Of a DNA stretch of 64,000 bases, positions 50,132-59,235 are shown piece by piece. The DNA comes from Mesorhizobium atlanticum (GTDB lineage: Bacteria; Pseudomonadota; Alphaproteobacteria; Rhizobiales; Rhizobiaceae): assembly GCF_003289965.1 (NCBI RefSeq), contig NZ_QMBQ01000014.1, positions 30,970 to 94,969 on the forward strand. The letters are read 5' to 3'. The notes beneath the pieces were generated by a model that saw only the letters and a list, made by a program, of their open reading frames with translations, was not told the DNA's origin and ran no database searches. The translations under genes and the position numbers were made by a program. The stretch's first letter is position 1, and each line of letters opens with the position of its first letter.

Positions 50132-50935
50132 ATGCTTATGAAACAGATCGCCTTGTCGCTCTTCGTGATCGCCTCGTCGGGCGCCTATGTCTGGGATCAG
50201 GCCGGCACGCCACCGGCCAACGACCTGGTCGATATGGATGGCGCCGCCAATGCCGCAACGCAGGGCTCTTCGCAGCCATTGGTCCCATCGGCCGGCCCAT
50301 CGGCGTTGGCCGATCCGGAGGTGGCGCCGGCGAAGTCCCAGCGTAAAATTCCCCAAGAGGCGCGACGGGAGGCAACCCCACAGCGGCCGGTCGAAGTCAA
50401 AGCGGACACCACAGCGTCGATCGCAACGGCTCCAAAGCCGGCACCGCCTGCCGATCCGCCGCTGGCCGTGAAGCCGGCGCCCCCGCCGCCGAAACAAGAT
50501 CCCGCGCCGGCAGCCGCGAGTGCGCCCACGCCGGGTGCGCCGACATTCGCGGTGACACCTGCGGTGTATATCCCGATCCCGCAGCCGCGCCCCACATATC
50601 CGCAGGCCCTCGCGCGGGTCATTCATACCGGCATGAAGCTCGCGGCCCATGGCTATGCCGACGGGGTCTACACCGGCCCCGCGGCCGACGCCTACTATGG
50701 CATCATCCAGATCCAGGCGCTCGTCCAGGGCGGCCGCCTGACGGCGCTCAAGGTCCTGAAATACCCCAATGACCGCCGCACCTCCGTCAGCATCAACCGC
50801 CAGGCCTTGCCCATGCTGCGCGACGAGGCGATCAGCGCGCAAAGCGCTGACGTCGACATCATCTCGGGCGCCACGCTGACAAGCAGGGCTTTTATCCAAT
50901 CGCTGGGTGGCGCCCTGAAGAAGGCGTCATCGTAA
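50132..50935 (+). CDS. FMN-binding domain protein, predicted flavinylated
   Basis: 267 residues: N-terminal signal or anchor helix (about 1-20), a long proline/alanine-rich linker (about 45-140), then an FMN-bind domain (about 170-265). The motif SGATLTSRAF carries the threonine that ApbE enzymes covalently modify with FMN. The next gene encodes ApbE, supporting flavinylation. Extracytoplasmic electron carrier by family; partner probably the fused membrane reductase downstream. ATG at 50132 (AGGA upstream) or 50138. Confidence 0.88.
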   Translation: MLMKQIALSLFVIASSGAYVWDQAGTPPANDLVDMDGAANAATQGSSQPLVPSAGPSALADPEVAPAKSQRKIPQEARREATPQRPVEVKADTTASIATAPKPAPPADPPLAVKPAPPPPKQDPAPAAASAPTPGAPTFAVTPAVYIPIPQPRPTYPQALARVIHTGMKLAAHGYADGVYTGPAADAYYGIIQIQALVQGGRLTALKVLKYPNDRRTSVSINRQALPMLRDEAISAQSADVDIISGATLTSRAFIQSLGGALKKASS

Positions 50936-50939
50936 TTCC

Positions 50940-51680
50940 ATGCGCGAGACGAGGATCATGATGGGCATGCCCATCACCGTCGACCTCGGCGGCGCGGCCG
51001 GCGATCTTGTCGGGAAGGTCTTCGACTATTTCGACGATGTCGACCGGCGTTTCAGCACTTACCGTCCAGACAGCGAGATCTCCGCCATAAACCGGGGCGA
51101 CATTCCGGTCCGCGACTGGAGCGGCCAGATGATCGACGTGATGAGGATCGCCGAGCAGACCAGAAGGGAAACCGCCGGGTATTTCGATATCCGCAGGCCT
51201 GACGGCGTGCTCGATCCCTCCGGCATCGTCAAGGGCTGGGCTATCCGTAACGCGGCCGAAATCGCCCGCGGGGCGAATGTCGGCGACTTCTTCATCGAGG
51301 CGGGCGGCGACATCCAATCCTGCGGCAGGAATGCCTCCGGCCGAGACTGGAGCGTCGGCATCCGCAACCCGTTCCACGCGGACGAGATCGTCAAGGTGGT
51401 CTATCCGCGCGGACATGGCGTGGCCACTTCCGGCACATATGCGCGCGGGCAGCACATCTACAATCCTCGCGCGGCTCATGACCCGATCAGCGACATCGTC
51501 AGCCTCACCGTCATCGGCTCCAACGTGCTCGAGGCCGACCGCTTCGCCACCGCCGCCTTTGCGATGGGAAGGGACGGCATCCTCTTTATCGAGCAGACGC
51601 CGGGGCTCGAAGGATATCTCATCGACAGCAACCGCCGTGCCACGCCGACAAGCGGCTTCGGAGCCTTCTGCCAGCCATGA
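50940..51680 (+). CDS. apbE: FAD:protein FMN transferase
   Basis: 246 residues. ApbE features: MGMPITVDL, DVDRRFSTYRPDSEISAIN, IVKGWAI, GDFFIEAGGDIQSCG, VATSGTYARGQHIYNP and ADRFATAAFAMG. It transfers FMN from FAD to a threonine of the FMN-bind protein encoded five bases upstream. Probably periplasmic or membrane-facing, although no clear signal peptide is visible from this start. Stop overlaps the next gene (ATGA). Confidence 0.93.
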   Translation: MRETRIMMGMPITVDLGGAAGDLVGKVFDYFDDVDRRFSTYRPDSEISAINRGDIPVRDWSGQMIDVMRIAEQTRRETAGYFDIRRPDGVLDPSGIVKGWAIRNAAEIARGANVGDFFIEAGGDIQSCGRNASGRDWSVGIRNPFHADEIVKVVYPRGHGVATSGTYARGQHIYNPRAAHDPISDIVSLTVIGSNVLEADRFATAAFAMGRDGILFIEQTPGLEGYLIDSNRRATPTSGFGAFCQP

Positions 51681-53188
51681 TCAAGACCCTCGACCGGCTT
51701 CTCGACCACCTCACAATGTACCGGCTGGTGCTCTACTACCTGGCGGCCTTGCTGATCGCCGCCTTCGTCTTCGGCTTCCTGAAGCTTGTGCCGCATGATC
51801 CAACAGCACTCGCTTTCATGACCGCCCTGGTGCTGGCCACGTGCTGGATCACCAACAGGGTTTTTGCACGCATCTTCGGGGTTCCGGCCAACAGCGAGTC
51901 CGTCTACATCACCGCGCTGATCCTGGCGCTCATTCTCGATCCGATTGCCCCCACCGATGCCAAGGCCATCGGCGCCGTGGCGTTCGCCTCGGTCTGGGCC
52001 ATCTCGTCGAAATACATCCTGGCCGTCGGCGGGAAGCACCTGTTCAATCCGGCCGCCCTTGGCGTTGCGTTGACAGCGCTCCTGCTCGATCATCCCGCCA
52101 CATGGTGGGTGGGCGGCAACATCTGGCTCTTCCCCCTGGTGCTTGTGGGCGGCGCTCTTGTCGTGCGCAAGCTGCGCCGGCTCGATCTCGTTGCCACGTT
52201 TCTCGCAGTGGCGCTGGCGACGATACTGGCGACCACCGACCCATCCCAATATGGCGCCGCGCTCGCGGAGACCTTCAGCTCGTCGCCGCTGCTGTTCTTC
52301 GCCTTCGTCATGCTGACCGAGCCGCTAACGGCTCCGACGACACGCTGGCCGCGTATCGCCTTTGCCGCCATCGTCGGCTTTCTGTTCGCGCCCAACATCC
52401 ATATCGGCTCGTTCTATTTCACGCCCGAGCTCGCTCTCCTGGCGGGTAACCTCTTCGCTTACGCCGTGAGCCCGAAGGGGCGGTTCGTGTTGACTTTGGA
52501 ACGCATCGAGCAAACCGCCGTCGACAGCTACGACTTCATCTTCAGGTCGCAGCGGAAGCTCGCCTTCCAGGCGGGCCAGTACCTCGAATGGACACTTGGC
52601 CTCGACCGTCCCGACAATCGCGGCAACCGCCGCTACTTCACGGTCGCCTCATCGCCCACCGAGCAATCGGTGCGGCTGGGTGTCAAGTTCTATCCGCGGT
52701 CGAGCGCCTTCAAGCAGGCGCTGGGTGGCATGAAACCCGGCGCCACGATCCACGCGTCGCAACTGGCCGGCGATTTCACGCTTCCATCCGATCCGAACAC
52801 CAAGATCGCTTTCCTGGCCGGCGGCATCGGCATCACGCCATTCCGTTCGATGCTGCAATATCTGATCGACCGCCAGGAAGCGCGCCCTGTCGTTGTCCTC
52901 TACGGCACGGAGAGTCAGGACGACATCGCCTATCGAGACGTGCTTGGCCGGGCGAGACGCGAACTCGGAATAAAGACGTTCCATGCGGTAGCCGAGGGTG
53001 CTGAGCGCGGGCAGTACCCGGGCTATATCGACGCGCGCCTGGTGCGCCTCACAATGCCCGACTATCTCGAACGCACCTTCTACATCTCCGGCCCGCAGGT
53101 CATGGTCAAGGCGCTGCGCGGGAAGCTGCTGGCCATGGGGGTTCGCCGTTCCCGGATCAAAGTCGACTATTTCCCCGGATTCGCCTGA
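51677..53188 (+). CDS. fusion: NqrB/RnfD-like membrane domain with FAD/NAD ferredoxin reductase domain
   Basis: 503 residues. The first about 265 are multi-spanning (NqrB/RnfD-like), with AVGGKHLFNPAALGVALTALLL and FAFVMLTEPLTAPTTRWPRI; the rest is a ferredoxin-NADP reductase fold, with FAD motif NRRYFTVASSPTE, and NAD-binding AFLAGGIGITPFRSML and TFYISGPQVMV. It should take electrons from NAD(P)H in the cytoplasm and pass them across the membrane to the flavinylated protein. Known in flavin-based extracytoplasmic electron transfer systems. Confidence 0.9.
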   Translation: MIKTLDRLLDHLTMYRLVLYYLAALLIAAFVFGFLKLVPHDPTALAFMTALVLATCWITNRVFARIFGVPANSESVYITALILALILDPIAPTDAKAIGAVAFASVWAISSKYILAVGGKHLFNPAALGVALTALLLDHPATWWVGGNIWLFPLVLVGGALVVRKLRRLDLVATFLAVALATILATTDPSQYGAALAETFSSSPLLFFAFVMLTEPLTAPTTRWPRIAFAAIVGFLFAPNIHIGSFYFTPELALLAGNLFAYAVSPKGRFVLTLERIEQTAVDSYDFIFRSQRKLAFQAGQYLEWTLGLDRPDNRGNRRYFTVASSPTEQSVRLGVKFYPRSSAFKQALGGMKPGATIHASQLAGDFTLPSDPNTKIAFLAGGIGITPFRSMLQYLIDRQEARPVVVLYGTESQDDIAYRDVLGRARRELGIKTFHAVAEGAERGQYPGYIDARLVRLTMPDYLERTFYISGPQVMVKALRGKLLAMGVRRSRIKVDYFPGFA

Positions 53189-53192
53189 ACGC

Positions 53193-54533
53193 TCAACCAT
53201 GCCGTGGCAGGTGGATGGTCACCGCCAGGCCGGAATTGGCATTGGCCATTTCGAGACGGCCGCCATAGGCTTCGACGATATCCGAAACGATCGCCAGGCC
53301 GAGGCCGTTGCCGCCGCCCTTGCTGTCAAGCTGAACGCCACGCACCAGAGCGGCGTTCAGGGCGGCCTCGGGAATGCCCGGCCCATCATCGACCACCTTG
53401 ATGATCACCTCGCCTGCGCGTGCCGATGCGCTCACATGAACCACGGACCTCGCGAAACGCGCCGCGTTCTCGACCAGATTGCCAAGAATCTCGGATAGGT
53501 TGCCCTCGTCGACCGGCGCGATGAAATCCTCGGCGGCATCGATGACGAATGAGAGCTGCTTGCCCCTCGGCGTGCGCTTGACCACCGCAACCACGCCGCT
53601 CGCCACCTCCCGGACAAGGCAAGCGGCATCGCCGGAAACGCCGGGCGCCAGACGAGCGCGTGCCAACTCCCGCTCGACGTGGCGGCGAATCGCGCTCGCG
53701 CTCTTCTCGATTTCGTCGGCAAGCTCGCTTTCGCCCTTCTTGCGCAGTGTCCGGATGTCGGCGGACAGGACCTGCAGCGGCGTCTTGAGGCCGTGGGCGA
53801 GATCGGTGGCGCGCGAGCGCGCCCGAGAGAGGGCTTTCTCCTGGGCGTCGAGCAGACGGTTGATCTCGTCGGCGAGCGGCTGCACTTCGCTCGGCGCGGC
53901 CACGTCCAACCGTGCCGTCCGCTGCGCGATCACGTTCTTGACGGCGATCCTCAGGCTTTCCAGCGGCGCCAGGCCGACGGTGATCTGGATGAAGAAAGCT
54001 CCCATCAGGGCGGAGGCCAGCACAATGAGGGCCGGCGCAAGGTCACGGACATACTCGCCAACGGAAACTTCCACATTGCGATGGTCTTCCGCCACGACGG
54101 CGCGAAAGGCCCGCCCGTCGGCATCGGTGATCGTACGAACGACGGCGACGGTGAGCTCGCCACCCGGCCCCTTGAGTTCTTCCTTCTGCAGCTCGCCATT
54201 GGCAGCCTGTTTGGGCAGGGCCAGCGTTGCATCCCACAGGGAACGCGACCGAACGAGGCTGTGGGTGCCCACATCCTCCACTTGCCAGTAATGCCCGGAC
54301 AGCGGGCTGGCGAAGCGTTGGTCGGCCAGCGTGGACGCCACCAACAGACGGCCATCGGCCGTGAAGCTCGTCGCGGCGATCAGTTCATTGAGATCGTCCG
54401 TCAACTCGCTGACAACACGCCTTTCGACATTCAGTTCGAACAGATAGCGAAGACCTACACCAGCGATGGCAAGGGCGATGACAATCGATATCGCCGCGGC
54501 CGACCAGAGCCTGAAACGGATCGAATTGCGCAT
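53193..54533 (-). CDS. sensor histidine kinase
   Basis: 446 residues from ATG 54533 that shares one base with the response-regulator stop. Two membrane helices (AAAISIVIALAIAGVGLRYLF and ALIVLASALMGAFFIQI) frame a periplasmic sensor domain of about 130 residues; then HAMP-like region, HisKA with TDLAHGLKTPLQVL (phosphorylated His), and HATPase with ILGNLVENAARFA, DDGPGIP and GNGLGLAIVSDIVEAYGG. Resembles PhoQ-type kinases. Convergent with the flavin module. Confidence 0.94.
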   Translation of the reverse strand: MRNSIRFRLWSAAAISIVIALAIAGVGLRYLFELNVERRVVSELTDDLNELIAATSFTADGRLLVASTLADQRFASPLSGHYWQVEDVGTHSLVRSRSLWDATLALPKQAANGELQKEELKGPGGELTVAVVRTITDADGRAFRAVVAEDHRNVEVSVGEYVRDLAPALIVLASALMGAFFIQITVGLAPLESLRIAVKNVIAQRTARLDVAAPSEVQPLADEINRLLDAQEKALSRARSRATDLAHGLKTPLQVLSADIRTLRKKGESELADEIEKSASAIRRHVERELARARLAPGVSGDAACLVREVASGVVAVVKRTPRGKQLSFVIDAAEDFIAPVDEGNLSEILGNLVENAARFARSVVHVSASARAGEVIIKVVDDGPGIPEAALNAALVRGVQLDSKGGGNGLGLAIVSDIVEAYGGRLEMANANSGLAVTIHLPRHG

Positions 54534-55198
54534 CAATCCGGCCCGTCGGGGACAAAGTAACCGAAACCGCGCCGCGTCTTGATGACGTTGCTGCCAAGCT
54601 TGCGCCGCAGACGCGCGACGATGACCTCGATGGTGTTGGGATCGCGTTCGTTGTCGGAACTGTACAGATGCTCGGCAAGCTCGGTCGACGCAACCACACG
54701 GCCGGCGTGATGCATCAGGAACGCGAGAAGCCGATATTCCAGCGGCGAAAGCGCCACCGGAACGCCGCGAAGCGAGATGCGCATCTGGCGCGTGTCGAGC
54801 AGCAAAGGGCCTGATTTCAGCACCGGTGCGGCCTGCCCGCTCGAGCGCCGCAGGATGGCTCGCAGCCGCGCCAGAAGCTCCTCCATTTCGAAAGGCTTTG
54901 GAAGATAGTCGTCGGCGCCGGCGTTGATGCCCTCCACACGCTCGGTCCACAGCCCCCTCGCTGTCAGGATGAGGACGGGAAAGCGGCGGCCATTGGCGCG
55001 CCAGCGCTTCAGCACCGTGAGGCCGTCGAGCTTCGGCAGGCCGAGGTCGAGAATCGCCGCGTCGAAGTTCTCGACATCGCCCGCGAACCAGGCCGCTTCA
55101 CCATTGTCCACGATGTCGACGGCCATGCCCGAGGACTTCAGGACCGCCGCGATGTCGGCCGCGATGCGCGGTTCGTCTTCAGCCACGAGGATCTTCAT
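54533..55198 (-). CDS. OmpR-family response regulator
   Basis: 221 residues. Receiver domain: acidic pair EDE, phospho-acceptor Asp in AAILDLGLPKLDG, conserved Thr/Lys in LTARG and PKPF; winged-helix output domain with ALSPLEYRLLAFLMHHAGRVV and NTIEVIVARLRRKLG. Overlaps PepSY by 4 bp (ATGA) and the kinase by one base, so the three are co-expressed. Confidence 0.96.
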   Translation of the reverse strand: MKILVAEDEPRIAADIAAVLKSSGMAVDIVDNGEAAWFAGDVENFDAAILDLGLPKLDGLTVLKRWRANGRRFPVLILTARGLWTERVEGINAGADDYLPKPFEMEELLARLRAILRRSSGQAAPVLKSGPLLLDTRQMRISLRGVPVALSPLEYRLLAFLMHHAGRVVASTELAEHLYSSDNERDPNTIEVIVARLRRKLGSNVIKTRRGFGYFVPDGPD

Positions 55199-55521
55199 CT
55201 GTGGCCGCCTTCATCGCCCAAGACACCGCCCGCGCCGGCATCGACGTCAACGATCCGGCGCCGGCCGTCAGCGGCGACCACCTGGAACCGATAAATCCAC
55301 TTGCCTCCGGCGCGAATGAGATCGACCGAAACGATCTCGCCGGGAGCCTTGGCGCGCACGATGGCCATGATATCGGCAAGACCCTCGATTTCGCCGCGCT
55401 CATAAAGATCGCGCGCCCGATCATGATCGTCGTCATCGTCCTGCGCCCTGAGGGCCGACGGCAAGGTCATCACAAGCGCGGCCACGCCCAGAGCTGCCAG
55501 GCTCATCGATATGGTTTTCAT
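55195..55521 (-). CDS. PepSY domain periplasmic protein
   Basis: 108 residues from ATG 55521 (55539 would add six). Signal peptide ends near ALRAQ. Then an acidic stretch DDDDDHDRARDLYERGEI and a PepSY domain with VRAKAPGEIVSVDLIRAGGKWIYRFQVVAADGRRRIVDVDAGAGGVL. PepSY proteins are thought to modulate peptidases or sensors; next to a PhoQ-like kinase, it may be a periplasmic signal partner (inference). First gene of PepSY-RR-HK operon. Confidence 0.9.
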   Translation of the reverse strand: MKTISMSLAALGVAALVMTLPSALRAQDDDDDHDRARDLYERGEIEGLADIMAIVRAKAPGEIVSVDLIRAGGKWIYRFQVVAADGRRRIVDVDAGAGGVLGDEGGHR

Positions 55522-55648
55522 GGAAAAGAGCTGTCGCATGCGGAAGCTGTCAAACCGCTGTCAATCATCGTCAGCCGGCGGCAAGGGGCACATCTCTATC
55601 AAGGACCATCGCGCCCGATGGCGGGTGCGCGGAGAAGGATACGAAACC

Positions 55649-55915
55649 ATGCGCAATCTTCCTGTCTTGCTTGTCGCCCTTGGCGGCCTGGCCGCTTTTG
55701 TCATACCCGCCGCCGCGGAATCCGACCACGGATCATGCGCGGCCGCACCCGCCGGTTCTTCCGCAACAATCGACCTCGAGTCCATCCCGATGATGAGCGT
55801 CACCGGGCCCAAGTCGGTCAAAGGTGTCGGCGACGACGAATGCGGCGACGACAAGCCCGTAGCCGGCAGGCGCAGCGATCGGGAAGACGCGGAATTCGGG
55901 GACAGCGACGACTGA
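55649..55915 (+). CDS. small acidic secreted protein
   Basis: 88 residues from ATG 55649 (GAAGGA upstream). Signal peptide 1-23 (ending PAAA), then a hydrophilic mature part with SCAAAPAGSS, KSVKGVGDDECGDDKPVAG and an acidic tail (SDREDAEFGDSDD). Two cysteines. I do not recognise the family. It diverges from the PepSY operon and precedes the DUF2231 gene by 55 bp; possibly controlled by that two-component system (inference). Confidence 0.65.
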   Translation: MRNLPVLLVALGGLAAFVIPAAAESDHGSCAAAPAGSSATIDLESIPMMSVTGPKSVKGVGDDECGDDKPVAGRRSDREDAEFGDSDD

Positions 55916-55970
55916 GGGCCGATCGAACGTACAACCACCATCACCCTAATCCCCCTGGAGAATATCCGCG

Positions 55971-56438
55971 ATGCCCGAAATTCAGCATATCCACCCTATG
56001 CTCGTGCATTTCCCAATCGTGCTCATGTACGCGCTCGTGATCATCGACCTTGCCGCGCTCAGCCACCGCAACGCCGTGACGACGCGCTCGGGCGTGGGGA
56101 CGATTTCCACCTTTGCCGCCGTCGGGGCGGGGTTGTTTGCCGTCTGCACGTGGTACTTCGGCGGCATGGCCCTCGACCACGCGGAGGCCGCCGGCTTCAG
56201 CAGCGGGATAGCGGAAATCCATGAGGGCCTGGGCGGGATCAGTGCCCTGACCTTTCTGGGCTGGGGCCTGCTGCGGCTCGTCCTGTGGGTGCGAAATCGA
56301 GAGCTCGGCACGCTGGCTCCGGCCATTCCCGCGATTGAAATAGCCGGCGCGGCGCTGGTCACCGTAACGGGCTATTATGGCGGGCAGCTGGTCTACGACC
56401 TTGGCGTGAACGTCACCAAGGCCGCGGTTGGAGGGTGA
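55971..56438 (+). CDS. DUF2231 membrane protein
   Basis: 155 residues, four transmembrane helices. Conserved HIHPMLVHFPIVLMYALVIIDLAALS at the N terminus with two histidines in the membrane interface, EIHEGLGGISALTF, and VTGYYGGQLVYDLGVNV. DUF2231 proteins are suspected to bind heme and act in electron transfer; not proven. RBS GGAG. The neighbours (flavin electron-transfer module) agree with a redox role. Confidence 0.85.
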   Translation: MPEIQHIHPMLVHFPIVLMYALVIIDLAALSHRNAVTTRSGVGTISTFAAVGAGLFAVCTWYFGGMALDHAEAAGFSSGIAEIHEGLGGISALTFLGWGLLRLVLWVRNRELGTLAPAIPAIEIAGAALVTVTGYYGGQLVYDLGVNVTKAAVGG

Positions 56439-56546
56439 CGTTTCGATGTTCGGCCTCGATCCGCCGCCATACAGGAAGCGCGCCCTTACACTTGTAGACC
56501 GGTGCGAGTGGTGCCCTGCGGCGGTCATCGAGCTGCCTCCCCCGGC

Positions 56547-59225
56547 TTAACCCGCAATGCTGCCCGGTTTGGTCGTGGCTCGATCCAGATGTGGGCCAAT
56601 CGCTTTTCGTCTGCGCTTGCCGCGGCTGCCATGGGCGAAGAGCCAGCTTTTGGTGACCTCCGACACAAGCACGTACAGCGCGGTGATCGCGAGCAGCCCG
56701 GCCAGTACCGGTCCTGCCAGAGGCACGAACCCGAACCAGCTGGCGAACGGGGCAAAGGGGACGGCGATGGAGATGATGCCGACGCCGAGGGTCAGGCCCG
56801 CGAGCAAATGGCTGGGACGGCTGCGCCACGGCCTTTTGTGGGTTCGCACGACGAGCACGATGGCAAGCTCGGTGAGCACGGATTCCACGAACCACGCGGT
56901 CTGAAACGTGGCTGCCGTGGCATGAACGGCCAGTAGAAGGAACGCGAAGGTTGCAAAGTCGAATAGGGAGCTTACCAGCCCGAAGCTCACCATGAAACGC
57001 CTGACGAAACGGATGTCCCAGTGACGCGGCCTGCGCACCTGGTCGGCATCGACATTGTCACCCGCGATCGCCAGAGCCGGGATGTCGGAGAGGAAATTGT
57101 TCAGCAGGATCTGCTTGGCCAGCAGCGGCAGGAACGGCAGATAGAGCGAGGCCGCCGCCATGCTGATCATGTTGCCGAAATTGGCGCTGGTCGTGATGGA
57201 GATGTATTTCATCGTGTTGGCGAAGGTCTTTCGGCCGTCATCGACGCCCCGCACCAATACGCCCAGGTCGCGCTTCAGCAAGATGATGTCCGCTGCCTCG
57301 CGCGCGACATCCACGGCGGTATCGACCGAAATGCCGATGTCGGCTTCATGAAGCGCCGGCGCGTCGTTGATGCCGTCGCCAAGATAGCCGACGACGTGGC
57401 CGCTCCGGCGCAGCGCCTCGACAATTCGCTCCTTCTGGTTCGGATCGATCTCCACGAAGAGATCGGTGTGGCGCACACTGGCGAGAAGCCCATTCTTCGT
57501 CAGTTTCGACAGGTCTTCGCCGGTCATGATCCTGTCGGACCGGAGGCCTACAGCCTCGGCCAGGTGCGCGGCGACATAGCGGTTGTCGCCGGAAATGACC
57601 TTTACGCCAATGCCGCGGTCGGCAAGCGCCGACAGTGTTTTCCGCACACCCTCCTTCGGGGGATCGAGAAAGAGCAGGAAGCCCGCGAATGCCATTCCGG
57701 TTTCGTCGTCACGGCTGAAGCCCGCTTTATCCCGAAATCTCCGGATCGCCAGGCCAAGAACGCGATACCCTTGCGCGCCCCAGCGCCTGAATTTGTCGTC
57801 GATCGCCTGGCGCTCCGCCGCGCCAAGGGGTGCCAAGCCGTGCGGGCCTTGAACGAAACCACAAGCCTCGACGACGTTCTGGACGGCTCCCTTGGTAATG
57901 AGGATCTGTTCGCACGAACTGTCTTGCGCGGCGACGGACAGCCGCTTGCGGACAAAATCGTAAGGGATCTCGTCGATCTTGGTAAAACCGGACAGATCCT
58001 CCTGACCATGCGGAGCACTTGCAATTGCCTCGTCAAGGGGATTCTTGAGCCCTGTCTGCAAGGTCGCGTTCAGCCGCGCCCAAAGCAGGACGTCCTTCGA
58101 AGCGGTGCCCTCGACATCGAACGATCCATCGAGGTGAATGACGCCCTCCGTCAGTGTTCCTGTCTTGTCGGTGCAGAGCAGGTCCATGCTGCCGAGGTTC
58201 TCGATCGCGTCGAGGCGACGCACGATGACGCCGCTGGCGGCCATGGTCCGCGCGCCTTTGGCCAAGGTGACGCTGATGATTGCGGGAAGCAGTTCAGGCG
58301 TCAGGCCGACAGCGAGGGCGAGCGAAAACAAAAGGGATTCGATCAGCGGCCGGTTGAGCATCACATTGGCGAAGAACACCATGATGACGATCGCAAGCAT
58401 GATCTCGGTCATCAGGTATCCGAACATTCTGATGCCTCTGGCGAACTCGGTTTCCGGGATACGCCGCTCCAGGGCTTCAGCGATCGACGCGAACTCGGTC
58501 CGCGCTCCCGTCGCGACGGCAAGCACCTTCGCCGTTCCGCTGCGAACCGAGGTGCCGGTGAACACGGCATTGGTCCGTCGCGCGATGCCGGCTTCGGGCG
58601 CGGAACGGCCGGGGGATTTCACGACGGGAAAGGTTTCGCCGGTCAGAACGGATTCGCTGACGTTGAAATCCCGCGACTCCAGGACGACACCATCGACGGG
58701 GATGAGATTTCCCGCCGACAAGCAGACGACGTCGCCAGGAACGATATTCTCGACATCGACAGTCCGTTCGAAGCTGTCCCGAAGCACGGTGGCCTTGCGG
58801 GAGATGCGCTGCTGCAGCGCCTCCATGGCACGAGAGGCCCCATATTCCTGAGTGAAGCTAAGGATACAGCTGGCAAGCACAATCGCGCCGATGATTGCTG
58901 CTTCATGACCCTCGCCGACGAACACCGAAACGGCGGCGGCAAAGACCAGGATCAGGACCAGCGGGCTGCGAAACTGTTGCGCGAATACAGCCAATGCCGA
59001 TCGGTTCGACTGAGGCGCCAGAGCGTTTCGTCCGAATTTGGCAAGCCGGGCCGCGGCATCCGCGCTCAGCAGTCCGGAAGTGGAGGTCTCCAGTAGTCCA
59101 ACCAGCCGATCTGTCTCAAGCGACCAGTAGGCCTGCTTGGCGATGTCGGGCGCGCGGCCAGTCGACTGCGGTTCGGCGGGCCGGACCGCCGCCCGTTCCG
59201 TCGGATCGGCTCCACCGGTGACCAT
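56547..59225 (-). CDS. mgtA: magnesium-transporting P-type ATPase (MgtA/B)
   Basis: 892 residues from ATG 59225, ten bases after the Usp stop. P3B-type ATPase: TGET in VLTGETFPVV, AVGLTPELLPAIISVTLAKGA, phosphorylation site CTDKTGTLTEG, hinge YLGDGINDAPALHEADIGISVDTAVDVAREAADIIL. Ten transmembrane helices. Imports Mg2+ with ATP. It is co-transcribed with a Usp gene under a FixK box, an unusual route for Mg2+ transporter control. Confidence 0.95.
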   Translation of the reverse strand: MVTGGADPTERAAVRPAEPQSTGRAPDIAKQAYWSLETDRLVGLLETSTSGLLSADAAARLAKFGRNALAPQSNRSALAVFAQQFRSPLVLILVFAAAVSVFVGEGHEAAIIGAIVLASCILSFTQEYGASRAMEALQQRISRKATVLRDSFERTVDVENIVPGDVVCLSAGNLIPVDGVVLESRDFNVSESVLTGETFPVVKSPGRSAPEAGIARRTNAVFTGTSVRSGTAKVLAVATGARTEFASIAEALERRIPETEFARGIRMFGYLMTEIMLAIVIMVFFANVMLNRPLIESLLFSLALAVGLTPELLPAIISVTLAKGARTMAASGVIVRRLDAIENLGSMDLLCTDKTGTLTEGVIHLDGSFDVEGTASKDVLLWARLNATLQTGLKNPLDEAIASAPHGQEDLSGFTKIDEIPYDFVRKRLSVAAQDSSCEQILITKGAVQNVVEACGFVQGPHGLAPLGAAERQAIDDKFRRWGAQGYRVLGLAIRRFRDKAGFSRDDETGMAFAGFLLFLDPPKEGVRKTLSALADRGIGVKVISGDNRYVAAHLAEAVGLRSDRIMTGEDLSKLTKNGLLASVRHTDLFVEIDPNQKERIVEALRRSGHVVGYLGDGINDAPALHEADIGISVDTAVDVAREAADIILLKRDLGVLVRGVDDGRKTFANTMKYISITTSANFGNMISMAAASLYLPFLPLLAKQILLNNFLSDIPALAIAGDNVDADQVRRPRHWDIRFVRRFMVSFGLVSSLFDFATFAFLLLAVHATAATFQTAWFVESVLTELAIVLVVRTHKRPWRSRPSHLLAGLTLGVGIISIAVPFAPFASWFGFVPLAGPVLAGLLAITALYVLVSEVTKSWLFAHGSRGKRRRKAIGPHLDRATTKPGSIAG

Positions 59226-59235
59226 GGCCGACCGA

